Assembly: GCA_963930655.1 (NCBI GenBank)
Contig: OZ005621.1
Span: forward strand, 18,215,001 to 18,279,000
Origin: Myrica gale
Taxonomy: Eukaryota > Streptophyta > Magnoliopsida > Fagales > Myricaceae
Reading direction: 5' to 3'
Length of the DNA stretch: 64,000 nucleotides
Shown: in pieces, positions 9,440-19,642 of the stretch
How the letters are laid out: each line of letters opens with the position of its first letter
Position numbering within the stretch: position 1 is the first letter of the stretch
Notes under the pieces: generated by a model
Told to the model about the DNA's origin: nothing
Databases searched by the model: none
The model's input: the letters and a program-made list of their open reading frames with translations, nothing else
Position numbers and translations under genes: made by a program

Positions 9440-10640
9440 AGGGAAATTGACATTTTAATCCCTAAGTTTTGTCCTAATAAAATAATACTCAAACTATCAT
9501 CTTTTGAAAAAATCATCATTTCGTCACGGTTCTTCTATATACTTGTTTAAGGGCAACTATTGACATGTAAGCAAGAGGTCAAGGTGGCATTTAACTAATC
9601 CATACCAGTTGTTTATCACAACCCAAGTTCCTCAGAATAAAAGAAACAAAAAAAAAAACAGTTCTTTCCCACAGTCTTCACCTTCCACCTCATCGAGCTT
9701 GCAACCACTCCTCCGCTATGCTTATGGTCCACTTCACACTCTAGAGCTTGGAGAATTCAATACTCAGGCGGGTCTGATGGGTCAGGGTCATCTTCAAGGG
9801 CAGAGCAATTGGAAAGTGGTCAAACTCGAGGTTAAAAAAGCTGATACAGATAGAGAAGTTGTTGATTTTCTTCAAAGATATGGGGTAAGTAGGGACACTA
9901 AAACAGCTTGGACTAAATTAGATAAAATGTTGGGAGATTTCTGGAAGGTGTATGAGTGGAAGAGAGGAGATAAGAGAAAGCAAGATGGCCTTGAGCATGT
10001 CAATATATATGGTAATGGAGCTAGCTAGCTATTATTAATGGATTTTTGTTCGATATGTTTCTTAAAGAATATGGTTCTTCTGCTTTGGTGGATTGCCTGT
10101 TGTATTATCGCCCAATTCCGATAACAGTATGAAACAAACGAAAGTGGGGAATATGGAAGAGGAGGAAGCAGAGATGGAGGAGGACAAGGAGAAGGAGGAG
10201 ATGAGAGAGCTAGTTGGATATTCGAGAGTAAGGTGACGGTGATCGATATGAGTTTCGGGGTGTGGAAGAGTGAGAAGCTGGTGTATAGAACGAAGATCGT
10301 GTGGAAGGTTAGGGAGTAAAGAGGGAAAGTGAGAAGCTTCGGGTGGAAGAAGAGGAAAGTAGCGGCAACGGGGATGAGAATGAAGAACAAGTTGTATGTT
10401 TTCTTATCTTGCTGTCGAAATGACTATTGTTTCAGAATGAAAAATGAAGACATAATGACAGCTAACTTGGCTTGTGCCGTGCAATATTTGTCGTCTGCCG
10501 TTACTCAAGCACACGAACCCTGACGGTATGACGTTTTGTCAAAAGTTGAAAATTTAAGGATTATTTTGTTAGGGTTAAAAACGTAAGGACCGAAGTGCTA
10601 AGAGTGGTGAATCCTAAGGACAAAAATGCTAATTTTTCTT
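9440..10640. mobile_element. Long-TIR element with gene-like filler
   Basis: The left arm 9440-9540 and the right arm 10530-10640 are inverted copies of each other. Read inward, both give A(G/A)(G/A)AAATT, CATTTT(A/T)(A/G)TCC(C/T)TA, CAAAATAAT and (A/T)ACTTTTGA-like words, then TCA(C/T)(G/A)(C/G)-type GC-richer sequence. This 'phenotype' (CATTTTAGTCCTTAA-type TIRs) is common among MULE or CACTA-derived MITEs. No convincing 9-bp or 8-bp duplication. Roughly 970 bases of interior sequence, less AT-rich than the arms, carry open frames in both directions. Confidence 0.5.
9609..10028 (+). other. Open frame inside the TIR element, possible captured exon
   Basis: 139 codons without stop between the arms of a long-TIR element. 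No family recognised. The N-terminal 35 residues are a Ser/Pro/Gln-rich low-complexity stretch. The rest (NWKVVKLEVKKADTDREVV, then FLQRYGVSRDTKTAWTKL, then KVYEWKRGD) is charged and globular-looking, and the codon choice is not AT-biased like the surroundings, which suggests it was once real coding sequence. The frame uses a non-ATG first codon (TTG), so a start is not established. Followed at 10030-10400 by purine-rich sequence with another possible coding fragment (MSFGVWKSEKLVYRTK near 10240, plus strand). Function unknown. Confidence 0.25.
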
Positions 10641-11229
10641 TTTTATTTTATTCTTTTTTTAATCTTTTATGTTCTCATCGGGCCATCGAAATATGTAACA
10701 AGCCCAATGTATTAGTGGACCTTTTGTTGGTTTTTGAGATGTGAATATGGACTGTGGATCCATCACCGAGAATGCATTAGAGGAACTAGCTCAAGATGAT
10801 CATCCTAAGTAGCAAGAAAAAGAAAAAAGAAACAAAAACAAAATGGAAAGAATAAGGAAGGAAGGAAGCATATGCTAGATGATAGTGATATAATTTTAGC
10901 TAGTTGTGAAATGATGGTGTCCCACTAAAAGTTAAGAAGCCCTAATTTATGGATTGGCTCCGTACAAATGCAATAATTCTAACGATATAAACGAGAAAAT
11001 AAAATAAATAGAATTTACTTCTATAACAAATATATAATAAACAACAACGTGTAGATACCTGAATTAATATAGAGAGAGCAATATATTATCTATTTTCAAG
11101 CAGATTCATGACCATGGGGCTCAATTAGGAAGAACATTCAAGCAACAACAGTCCCATCTAATCAAAAGCATCAGAGAATTAAGAAAGTTGTTCTTCACAG
11201 ATACGTATACAAGCAAATTATATGGCACT
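10641..11229. other. No gene recognised
   Basis: AT-rich intergenic sequence between the TIR element and DUF247 copy 3. Contains a purine-rich run near 10811-10865 and nothing else supportable. Confidence 0.5.
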
Positions 11230-11329
11230 GTAAACTACAAGCTACTGCCTACCGCGATACCACAAACAATTGCCACGCATGGACTATTGAAACATTCACA
11301 TTTCAGTGTTGCTTTCCCCTAGGTATTAT

Positions 11330-11732
11330 GGAGATAACTGAACTCACCGTTTATATTAGAGTGAGTATAAGGAGAACAACAGGTGCAATAAAACAAATGA
11401 TCATCCACGGTGTGTTGAAGTAATATTGTTTCAAGTTCACCTGTGCCAGGATGCTCTGAGGTAAGAGTTCAGGTCTTCACAAAAGGCTTGCAAAGTAAAA
11501 GTCATTATCGGTAAAACAAAACCCTTGAGCGAGGCTTTGAATGCGATCTACCGCTTCATTCATGTGGCTTTGCCTGTCCATAAATCCATATTTGATCAAT
11601 AAGTCTATATCCTTACTAGTGCTAACAAGGTGACTCAAGAGGGCAATATAATTATTGATGTAACGCTTCACGCAAAAGTAATAATGCTCAAATGTCATGA
11701 TGTTTCGGATTATGACACTTGCAAAATAACCT
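11330..11732 (-). pseudogene. DUF247 gene, copy 3, C-terminal fragment
   Basis: Only the last quarter of the DUF247 protein survives: MTFEHYYFCVKRYINNYIAL, then STSKDIDLLIKYGFMD, then DNDFYFASLL in one frame (11698-11477), followed after a stop and frame changes by degraded CEDLN and membrane-tail coding sequence to about 11330. The equivalents in copy 1 lie at 2286-1900. Upstream of the MTFEHY segment the gene is cut at 11732, where a CACTA terminus begins. The start-codon region and 5' flank of the same copy resume at about 12762-12884. So the middle of this copy (roughly 300 codons) has been lost and replaced. Confidence 0.8.
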
Positions 11733-12760
11733 CACTACAACAGATTGGACTTTCAGCGGCGAAATTTTCCGCGTCGAAATACATTTCGTCTCTGAAAGTC
11801 CACTTTTCGCGACGATAAGCACATTTCGTCGTTGATTAGGAGAACGAAACACCTTCAACGACGAAACACATAAAATCAGTTCCAAAACTACCGTCTTTAG
11901 TTTTTTGATTGTAGGTGAAGATGGTTGATATCCAATCCCAATCAACCATAGAGTCAGGAGCACCAAAAGACGTTGACGTTTTCACTCAGGTGCTTGGAAA
12001 AAGATCTGGCTATATGAGAGGTTTAGGTCGCTCCGTTAAACCTATTACTGCCTCATCCTCTACTATGTCCATACAAAGGGATCCCAAGCTTCTTCGTGAG
12101 TTAGAGGCAGCTAAAGCTATAATAGAAGAGTTGAAGTCAAGGCAGAGCGAGTATGATGACCTAAAAACCAACAAGCAGAAATGCAGGAGGCGCAAAGGCA
12201 AATTCAAGAGCAACTTCAACTACTTAAGACACAATTTGCACAACGAGGATCATAGGTAGGACTTCATTGGCAAATGATAAGATTTTGAGAGATTTGGTAT
12301 TATTTTGAAATAGTTTATTACATTTGAATTTATGTTAACCAGATACACTTGTTTTACTTCATCTTGCATTTGTGTATTGAGATATTTGTAATTCGAGAAT
12401 GATAAATGGTTGAAGAATGTATTACAAGTTTGTGTTGGTTAAGAGGTTGCTCCAATATTGGTTTTTGCATTTGTAATTTGAGAACATTATGTTTTTTGGG
12501 AGCTACTGTAAAAAGATAACACGTTCGAACAACATATCGAACACACATCACTTGTTCGAAATGATATGGCTTTTAGCGACAGAAGTATTTCGTTACGAAA
12601 GTACAACAAAACCCTGTTCGAACAACATATAACAGTTCGAACTGTTTGCTGTTCGAACGAGCATATCGTTCAAATTCAAGTTGTGACGAACTACTAGTTC
12701 GTCGTTGCATTCGTCCGTAATGGCGACGCCAATAGTCGTCGCAAAATGTCTCGTTCGAAC
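11733..12760 (+). mobile_element. CACTA (En/Spm) element, internally deleted
   Basis: Starts with CACTACAACAG, the CACTA-type terminus. Both ends carry short repeated subterminal words: TTTCGTC / GACGAAA near 11785-11870, and GTTCGAAC plus CGTCGTTGC/GTCGTCGC near 12520-12760. Between them is a transposase-derived exon. The right end should read TTGTAGTG but is missing; the sequence passes directly into the 5' end of DUF247 copy 3 (ATTCCATTGG). The element has therefore lost its 3' terminus, probably together with the missing DUF247 segment. Confidence 0.7.
11915..12259 (+). pseudogene. CACTA transposase-derived exon (Transposase_24-like)
   Basis: 114 codons from ATG near 11915. The segment DVFTQVLGKRSGYMRGLGRS resembles the 'F.Q.LG.E..G.VRG.G' motif near the C terminus of plant En/Spm-type transposase-associated proteins (Ptta/Transposase_24 group), followed by a coiled-coil-like stretch rich in E, K and Q (ELEAAKAIIEELKSRQSEYD). 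The catalytic region is absent. It lies inside a CACTA element in the sense orientation, which supports the assignment. It is a leftover exon, not a working transposase. Confidence 0.65.
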
Positions 12761-13047
12761 AGATTCCATTGGTCGATTATGCAAGATCCAAATTCTAGAT
12801 AATGATCACTGACAACATAAGTAACAAGCCCTCCATAATTAACTATAACTCTTCTGGAAAAGTCATAAAATTAAACAGTTTTGCTCAATGTCTGGCATGA
12901 GTGGTGAAGTAGATTTTGTTCGGATGGCACTCGGGTAAAATTATTGAAGTGGTGAATGGTAGCTATGAATGTCAGTACAAAAAGAGCATGATTTTCATCT
13001 TGCAAAACAATCGTCCACAAAACAAAACTATCATGAGATATTATAAT
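12761..13047 (-). other. Junction: 5' flank of DUF247 copy 3 abuts 3' flank of copy 4
   Basis: 12762-12884 matches the start-codon region and 5' flank of copy 1 (compare 3203-3310: AGATAATGATCACTGACAAC). 12885-13047 matches the 3' flank of copy 1 (compare 1655-1795: TTATTGAAGTGGTGAATGGT). This is the unit boundary of a head-to-tail tandem array. Confidence 0.7.
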
Positions 13048-14088
13048 TGTTAGTGTTTTGAATGTTGGCAAGGTTTCGTGTCAATTTTAAGTTGAGTTGT
13101 TTTTTTGAATTAGTGTTGTTTAAAGTGTTCAAGAGGATAAGAGTCATTCATATGAAAATATATGAGGATATCTTTCAAGAGGATAAGAGGATTTCAAATT
13201 TGAAAAAAGATGAGGATATCTTTAAAGAGGGTTGCTGAAGAAGATAAAGTTGAAGAGTGTTTAAAATTTGAAGAAGAAGTTCAAATTCACGAACCAGAAT
13301 CCATTCCTAAAATCTCTCACAATTATCTCCGGAATCATTTCGCCCAAGCTTTGCCCTACCTTCGCTCGAGCTAAATTCCTGCATTTTTATTCGCCCTAGC
13401 TTAGCTTGAGCGAAATCTCCTGATTTCAAATTTTCTTTTCTTTTTCTATTTAAACCGTGAGAAATTCGTCCAAGAGATTTACCCAAGTTATTTCCTTCAT
13501 TCCTTAGCGTCTTATGTTGGAGAGAAATATTCTTTGAGACCTGTGCACCTAAATTGTTTATATTTTCTCTCTCCTACATTAATCACCTGAATCACCATTG
13601 AAACCAACCTCCTATGAGAAGCCTTCAGAGAGCTTAAGGAGATTGGCAGCCGCAGTTACCGGTGTTGAATAAATTTACAAGAAGAACCTCAGAAGATTGA
13701 GGGTTAACTGCAAGGGAGCGGGTTTAGGTTGGATTACCTAGATTATTACTTCGGGGTTGTCAGAGTCAAACAACTGGATGTTGCCCGTGTCTGAGTCACC
13801 GGTGTAAGGTTTATCTTCTAGTGAATTTTTGGTGGCTGCTAGCTCAGAGTGATTTTTTCCTTTGATAAGGTTTTCCACTTCATCATCAAATCTCGTGTCT
13901 TGGTGTGTGATTGATTTATTATTTCTGATTGATATCTTTCTTTGATATTTGTTTTAATATCCCGCTGCATATTTGTTGATTGTTAAATAATTTTCAGATG
14001 TAGATGAGACTCTTTTAGGACTTGTTCTAAATTACTAACACATATTCACCCCCTCTAGGTGTTCTTTAGGGTCTAAACATATTTTTCA
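13048..14088 (+). mobile_element. Solo LTR with ATAAT target duplication
   Basis: 1041 bases beginning TGTTAGTGTTTTG and ending TTTTTCA, flanked by a perfect 5-bp duplication ATAAT (13043-13047 and 14089-14093). Comparing with the uninterrupted sequence in copy 1 (GATATTATAATCCACAC at 1786-1802) shows an exact insertion. No internal domain, primer-binding site or second LTR, so it is a solo LTR left by recombination. Near its 3' end is ATATTCACCCCCTCTAGGTG, a motif typical just before the end of copia LTRs. Confidence 0.88.
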
Positions 14089-14196
14089 ATAATCCACACC
14101 CACGAATACATATACAAGAAAAGGTACAGCTGCAGCAACACTGGAAACAGACATGCATGGAATGGTGAAACAGTCACATTTTAATGTTGCTTTGGC

Positions 14197-15599
14197 CTAG
14201 CTTATGGAAATAACAGAACTCACCGTCTGTATTAGAGTGAGGAAAAGGAGAACAACAGCTGCAATAAAAGAAATTATGGCCCATGGCGTGTTGAAATAAT
14301 TTTGTTTTAAGTTTGTCTTCCACTCATGCCAGAATTGTCTGCAATAAGTGTTCAGGTCTTCAAATAGGCTCACAAAGTGGAAGTTACCAGTAGTACTATT
14401 GTTCAAAAGCAACAATGTTTCGAATTATGACTTCTGAAATAGAACCTACATTAAATTTTGGTATTTCAAGAATCCCACTCTCGAAATGTATACCAAATAA
14501 GTTCCTACTTGACCTAACCTTAAATTTGACTCCAGCTTGGTGTTGTTCTGTCACAGAGAGGGTTGTTACTGTTTCAAATCACCTTTTATCCGGCTTCTTA
14601 AAAGGTATATATAGTTGTGAGTTGTCTTAGGAGATCAACAAAATGTTCAATTTTGGAGGAAAGAATTACCTCCAATTTGTTATCTTCTGTTCCTTTCCAA
14701 CCTGGCACCATTTTTGTAATAAAGAAATGTGATAACTTGAGGATCGAAGGTTTCTCCTCATTCTAAGAGGATTGAGCCATTTTTTTGCTTGAATTATAGA
14801 GATCTTCAAGGATGAAAAATGGAAGCTGATTTTCAAGCATGCATTATCATGTCACGCCATATATCTAGGCGCATCCATGGTCTATTAAGGGTATGTTTGA
14901 CACCCAATAATTATACTCTCCAAAATTTTCACTCTAATAAAATAACTACCCAAAATTCTCTCTTTCCATCAAATCATCACAATTCACTCCAAATAAGTAT
15001 AAAAAATTTATTTAAACTATCTCTCTGTTCACTTTTTCACCAACTCTAATACCCTAACATTTTTAACACCCTAATATTTTTACAATCAAACATCACCCAA
15101 ATATGTGTTCGTTTTCACCATTCATCTCCTTGAAATAGAATCTGAACAAGACTTCAATGATGGATGCAGTATCCACTAGAATGATTTTGATAAATTGCGC
15201 ACTGCTACACTAATCTTTTATGAGTAACAACCACGCAGTCTTGGTTCTTTCTCCTTTACAAGTTCTAACATATATAGAACCTCATGCTTTCCTTGGTCCT
15301 CCCAATAAAAGCTTTAAGGTACCACATTTTATGTCCCCCATGTCTTTTAAAGTTTCCTCACCATGGTGAAGTGGGCCAATGGAGACTATGTGAGGTGTGT
15401 AGACTCTTTCATGGCCATGACACAGTCGCTCTCTAACTCTACAGATGCCACAATCTGAGGATAAGGGTGACAACCTTTCCAACTCTTCTTTCATTGAATG
15501 TACGAGTGGAGTACAAGGATTTTCTATGTCTGATGATGTATGATAGGTTATGTTGGTTTGCTTTTGATCAGAGCCATCAGATTCCATTGGTGCGATCAT
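14197..15599 (-). pseudogene. DUF247 gene, copy 4, multiply broken
   Basis: N terminus at 15599-15282 (SDIENPCTPLVHSMKEELE, then PHIVSIGPLHHGEETLKDM), after which the frame slips. The middle is traceable on the minus strand in short frames up to the C terminus. A 210-bp MITE interrupts it at 14889-15098. About 170 bases that encode DVDLLVKYG-type sequence in copy 1 are deleted near 14390. The membrane-anchor tail is intact (YFNTPWAIISFIAAVVLLFL) with a stop at 14197, and it keeps the Trp codon that is amber in copy 1. Next to it, the 3' flank is split by a solo LTR. Confidence 0.82.
14889..15098. mobile_element. Small MITE inside DUF247 copy 4
   Basis: 210 bases starting GGGTATGTTTGACAC and ending with the inverse of GGGTGATGTTTGATTG, so TIRs of about 15 bases. 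Copy 1 shows the undisturbed site (CTATTAAATATGCTG at 2742-2756): here the element sits between CTATTAA and AAATATG. A 3-bp TAA-type target duplication (PIF/Harbinger, Tourist-like) is possible but one base is altered. AT-rich interior, no coding. Confidence 0.7.
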
Positions 15600-16221
15600 T
15601 TAGATTCCGGATAATGATCATTGACAACAACACAATTAGTAACAAGTCCTTCACTTTAGTGTTGTTAAGAATACAAGGAAAATTCTATATATGAACAGAA
15701 ACATCGAATTTATCACGAAACATTCACGAGGTGCTAAAAGCTATACAATTTTTAGAATCCCGACCATTCCAAAACCAAATCAATTTTTCTAGAGTGCTAG
15801 CTGGGAGCTCTCACATCATCTTGTATTTTTATCTCAAACTTTTTTTTTCTCACCTGTTAGTAGTAGCACAAGTACAACGAGAAAGGGCAGCGTATTAAAT
15901 AAAAGAGAGTACTAAATGCTCGATCTTTTACAGAAAGGGCTCCAGATATGTTAACGTATAAAGACCTAAGCAATATGAGATCTTAGAAAGGCCTAACCAA
16001 TGCACGAGAAACAGAACATTGCCCAAATGGTATCTGAAAGTAAGTTTGTTTTACCTCCCCAGCAATCGGCCGGGAAACGTTGCACGGGCCTTTGCAAGCT
16101 CCTGTGGAAAAACCTGTTGTTTTGCCTATTTGACCTCCGCTCCCTCTCCCTATTTGTACTAGGAAACAAGCTCCTCTCAAAGTGAAGTCAAGTAAAGTTT
16201 GTAAAGCCCAAGAATAGGAAA
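15600..16221 (-). promoter_or_regulatory. 5' flank of DUF247 copy 4
   Basis: 622 bases without a gene, matching the flank of copy 1: the TCCTTCACTTTAGTGTTGTTAAGA block, the CGGCCGGGAAACGTTG block near 16068, the GCTCCCTCTCCCTATTTG block near 16138. It continues after the inserted LTR at 17423-17760. Confidence 0.5.
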
Positions 16222-17422
16222 TGAAGGGAATGATTTAAGACTCAATTAAATACGATACTAACATAACCTAGAGGGGGGTGAATAGGTTATACAACTTTTT
16301 CTTATAACTATTTTCACTTTAACATAAGTTTTTGCACAAGCTACACCAAATCAGATTAGTAATTTCAACACACATAATTACTACAGTACAAACATATTTA
16401 ATCAAAGCGAATAATCACACAAACATCATATCATAATATTTAGATTCTATATCCAAGATTCTCGAATCAAGAACATCTGGAAATTTTGCTTGGAATTTAT
16501 ACTAAGAAGCACTTTAAACAAGAACACAATTAAAAGAACAATCACCACTCAGAGACAGAAATCTAGTGACAAAGAGAAAATCTCTTGGAAACAAATTCCA
16601 AGAGATAAAAACTTTTCGGGCCCGTAGGCTAGGTAATGATTTCACTAGCTTTTCAAACTCGAAATACAAGGTGATCCATAGACTCAAGAATACCCACAAT
16701 CCTAGTCTAACACACTTGTTTTCTTACCCGAAATACACCGTTCGGATCTGCTCCATTGCAGGGATTGAAAACCTCTCATCCATTCGAAAAGCTAACTATC
16801 TTTACCTAGCTATTCATGCCTTTTCATTCTCCATTGCAAACCAGCAACAACAGCAACCGCACGAACTTGACACTTGGACTTTCAAGATTTCAGCAACCTT
16901 CGAAAGTCTTGAATTTCTTTTTGGGGAAATAACAGTGGTGATCAAAATATCGAACTAAGAATCCTAAAGAGAGGGGTTTTATCTTCAAGGCTCCATTCTT
17001 AGTTCATACACGCGAAGACTTAGAGAAAATGGGCAGAAAGTTTCGAGAGGGAATTTTATGTTGAACGCACAATCTGCATTTTTCTAAGCTCTCCAAGTTC
17101 TCTTCGAAAAGAGAATGAAGGAGTTATAAGCTGAGGCCTGAGGGTGACTCATAGTTAAAGTGGAAGATTATGGGATTTTTGGGTCTTTCATGACATCATC
17201 AATTTAGTTAGAAATGGACTAACTAAATTCTGTTGCAGCCGTTCTTTAATTCACGTTTTTGTCTGACTTGCATCTGACTTCCAGCTGATTTGACATTTCT
17301 GAAGAAATATTATGTTTTCACTGCCATATTCACTTCTTCATAGACGCTTTGACCCATCTTAATATCTAAGGAAATAAACTAGGTTACATATGAAATATAG
17401 CCAACTAAAATATTTCCTAACA
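16222..17422 (-). mobile_element. LTR in reverse orientation, probably solo
   Basis: Interrupts the DUF247 copy 4 flank between AATAGGAAA and AGAAAGAAAA (copy 1: AATAGGAAAGAAAGAAAC at 3631). Read on the minus strand it begins TGTTAGGAAATATTTTAG and ends with CCTATTCACCCCCCTCTAGG followed within about 60 bases by TTCA. Flanking bases GGAAA and AGAAA differ by one, so a mutated 5-bp duplication is likely. No internal domain is seen. The 130-codon frame at 16566-16958 is not a recognised protein. Confidence 0.65.
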
Positions 17423-17760
17423 AGAAAGAAAAAAGCAGAGGAAAAAGGGACAACAACACATTAAATTATGTCGTGCGGGCACCACAGCGCTTCAGTACCC
17501 TTCTTGGATAGATACATCATACATCTTTATCGATCCCGACCTACGGTTCTAGCTAATAAGATCAGTAGGTCTTCAATAATGGTCTTCTTCTTCTTTCTTA
17601 TGTTCTTTTGACAATAAGCTAGCCAAGTTGTTCCGTTTATCAGATTGCACATATCTTGCCAGCCAACTAGAATAAATACTTTGGTGGATCTCTTATGGCT
17701 TTCGATTTGTTTGGTAAGAGCAGGTTCAACTAGATGAGTAAGGAAAAGTAAATGCATTTA
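17423..17760 (-). other. Distal 5' flank of DUF247 copy 4
   Basis: Continues the similarity to the copy 1 flank (CGGGCACCACAGCGC near 17476; AATAAATACTTTGGTGGAT near 17670; GGTTCAACTAGATGAGTAAGG near 17722) and ends at AAAGTAAATGC, the point where hAT member A is inserted in copy 1. This is the outer limit of the duplicated unit. Confidence 0.6.
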
Positions 17761-19642
17761 TTCAAAATATATAGTAGTGTTTAACGCGTTAACTATAAAT
17801 GCATGTAGCCACTAAAATGCTCGACCCATAGAGTAAATTTCGAGATTGGCTTTCCATCGTGAACCAATCTCCAAATATGCCACGTTTGTAGGATTTGAAA
17901 TTGCAATTTCGTAATTCAAGGTTGTCTGTGATTGTTTTTACTATTAAAGAGGCTTAAGGGAGCGAAAGAGATAAAGAATTAATTCGTTCATGACTTGCGT
18001 TTCAAGTGTTTTTAACAACCATCTCTTCGTTTTTAATTTCGGATTTGGAGGCTGTACGTGCCTCACTCGATTTTGTATTGCAATGGCTCTGCTTGCCCCA
18101 GTGGGGATGGCCCCTAGTTCTTTGTATATATCTCATGTTGCGTAGGAAAAAAAAAAGTACTGTCTGTGTCAACGTTTTTACGTTGTCTTAAAACTAATTA
18201 ATATATCAACGTGGGATCACTATCTCATGACAAATACCCAAAGGACCGATCACCGGGTGTTCTCACAGTAATTAATTAGACCAAGATAAAGAAAGTGACA
18301 TTATTTTACATGTTCGTAATAAACCTATCCCTGACTCTGTTAATTATAATGGTATAGTACTTTACTTAATTACCTTATTACAAAATATTTTATTCGAGAT
18401 CTTACCAAGACAAGAGAAAGATTATTTCTGATTTACTTATTAATATTGTAAGATGTAAATACTTTATCATATAGTAAAGAGATCATGCTATATATACTCA
18501 ACTTGTACAGAAGACTTGGTCCTTCAGAGACTCAGAGCGTTCATGCTCAAGCTGTCTTTAAAATTCTTTGGATCTGTCCCAATTCTTAACAAACCGAGTA
18601 ACATATATTGGGGGTTAAGGCAACACAGCAATGGTAGGAGATCCTAATCCGAAGAATATTTATTATCTATTAACAAATTAAAAGTGTTCACTTTAACACA
18701 ATTTAGTTGTACACAACTAACCAACTAGAAATTAAACTAAAAGTCCTAATTTCGTCCTAATTTTCTATAAGTCCCTGTCAATTTAGAGTAAATTTAACAG
18801 GTTTATAACTTGGTTGGCACATGCACATCGAACCTCCATGTCTAGAGCGTTGACTGTTTTTGAAGTTCTATGGACACACGGGAAAACTTGGTAGTAAGAG
18901 ATAATAAGAAAAAAAATGCAGGTCAGACAATAAATAATAATGGATATTAATGAAATGGAGTTATTAAAAATAAATACATTTATCTATTATAAGTAGTGGG
19001 CCCCTGGAATTGTATAAGTAGCCCAAGGACCTGTGGGCTTATTGACCATTCGAGGTCTCAGATAGAGTTAAGGCCCATTAATAAGAATCTAGGGTGATGT
19101 TCGTTTTGAGAAAAAATTGTAGGATTTTAGAGAAGTTGTGAATTTTTATGTTGAATAGTGTTTTATTGGTGTTTGTGTAAAGTGGAGAGAGAAATGATTT
19201 GATGTAATTGTTTAATAAAAAAGTATTGGAGTTATGTGAAAAAGTATAGAGAGAGAAAATTTATGTTGAATAAAAAATTAAAAAGTTGTTGGAGATTGTG
19301 TAAAATGTATTGGTTTTTGTGTTTGAATTTTGAATATGTTCGGTGATAGAATTGTGAATATACTTAGAATCCTGAAAAAATGGTGAAAACTAGGAGGGAA
19401 TCTTGCTCAATAGGCCGAAGCCCAGAAATTTTTAATTTTCTTAAAAAAAACATTCGGTGAAGAACATGTCGTGTCTCTCTTGCTTTTGTTTTTTCTGAAA
19501 TGATGGGCCGGGGTTCGGGGCGGGGAGAAGTGAAGAGCTATGAGAAAATAAGCGTCTCAAGCAACCAAGGAGAACTTGGATGGAATTGCACTTGTATATA
19601 ACTGATGTTTACAAAACAGAATTGATACAACAGAGGAAATCT
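17761..19642. other. Intergenic, no gene recognised
   Basis: AT-rich spacer between the DUF247 cluster and the ZRK gene. 19090-19375 is an AT-rich block of the general kind seen in the small MITE of copy 4 (GGGTGATGTTCG at 19091) but I could not define both ends. GC-richer sequence at 19500-19530 (GGGCCGGGGTTCGGGGCGGGG) precedes the 3' side of the ZRK gene. The 61-codon frame at 18006 is unremarkable. Confidence 0.45.

Noticed and set aside
10025-10390. 121-codon minus-strand hydrophobic frame
   Set aside because: Arises from the complement of a purine-rich coding-like stretch; no domain and no supporting context.
16566-16958. 130-codon frame
   Set aside because: Inside a reverse-oriented LTR; no family features.
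1897-17760. Interpretation of the DUF247 cluster as a self-incompatibility locus
   Set aside because: DUF247 genes are numerous in dicots and all copies here are broken; no partner gene typical of the grass S/Z loci is present.
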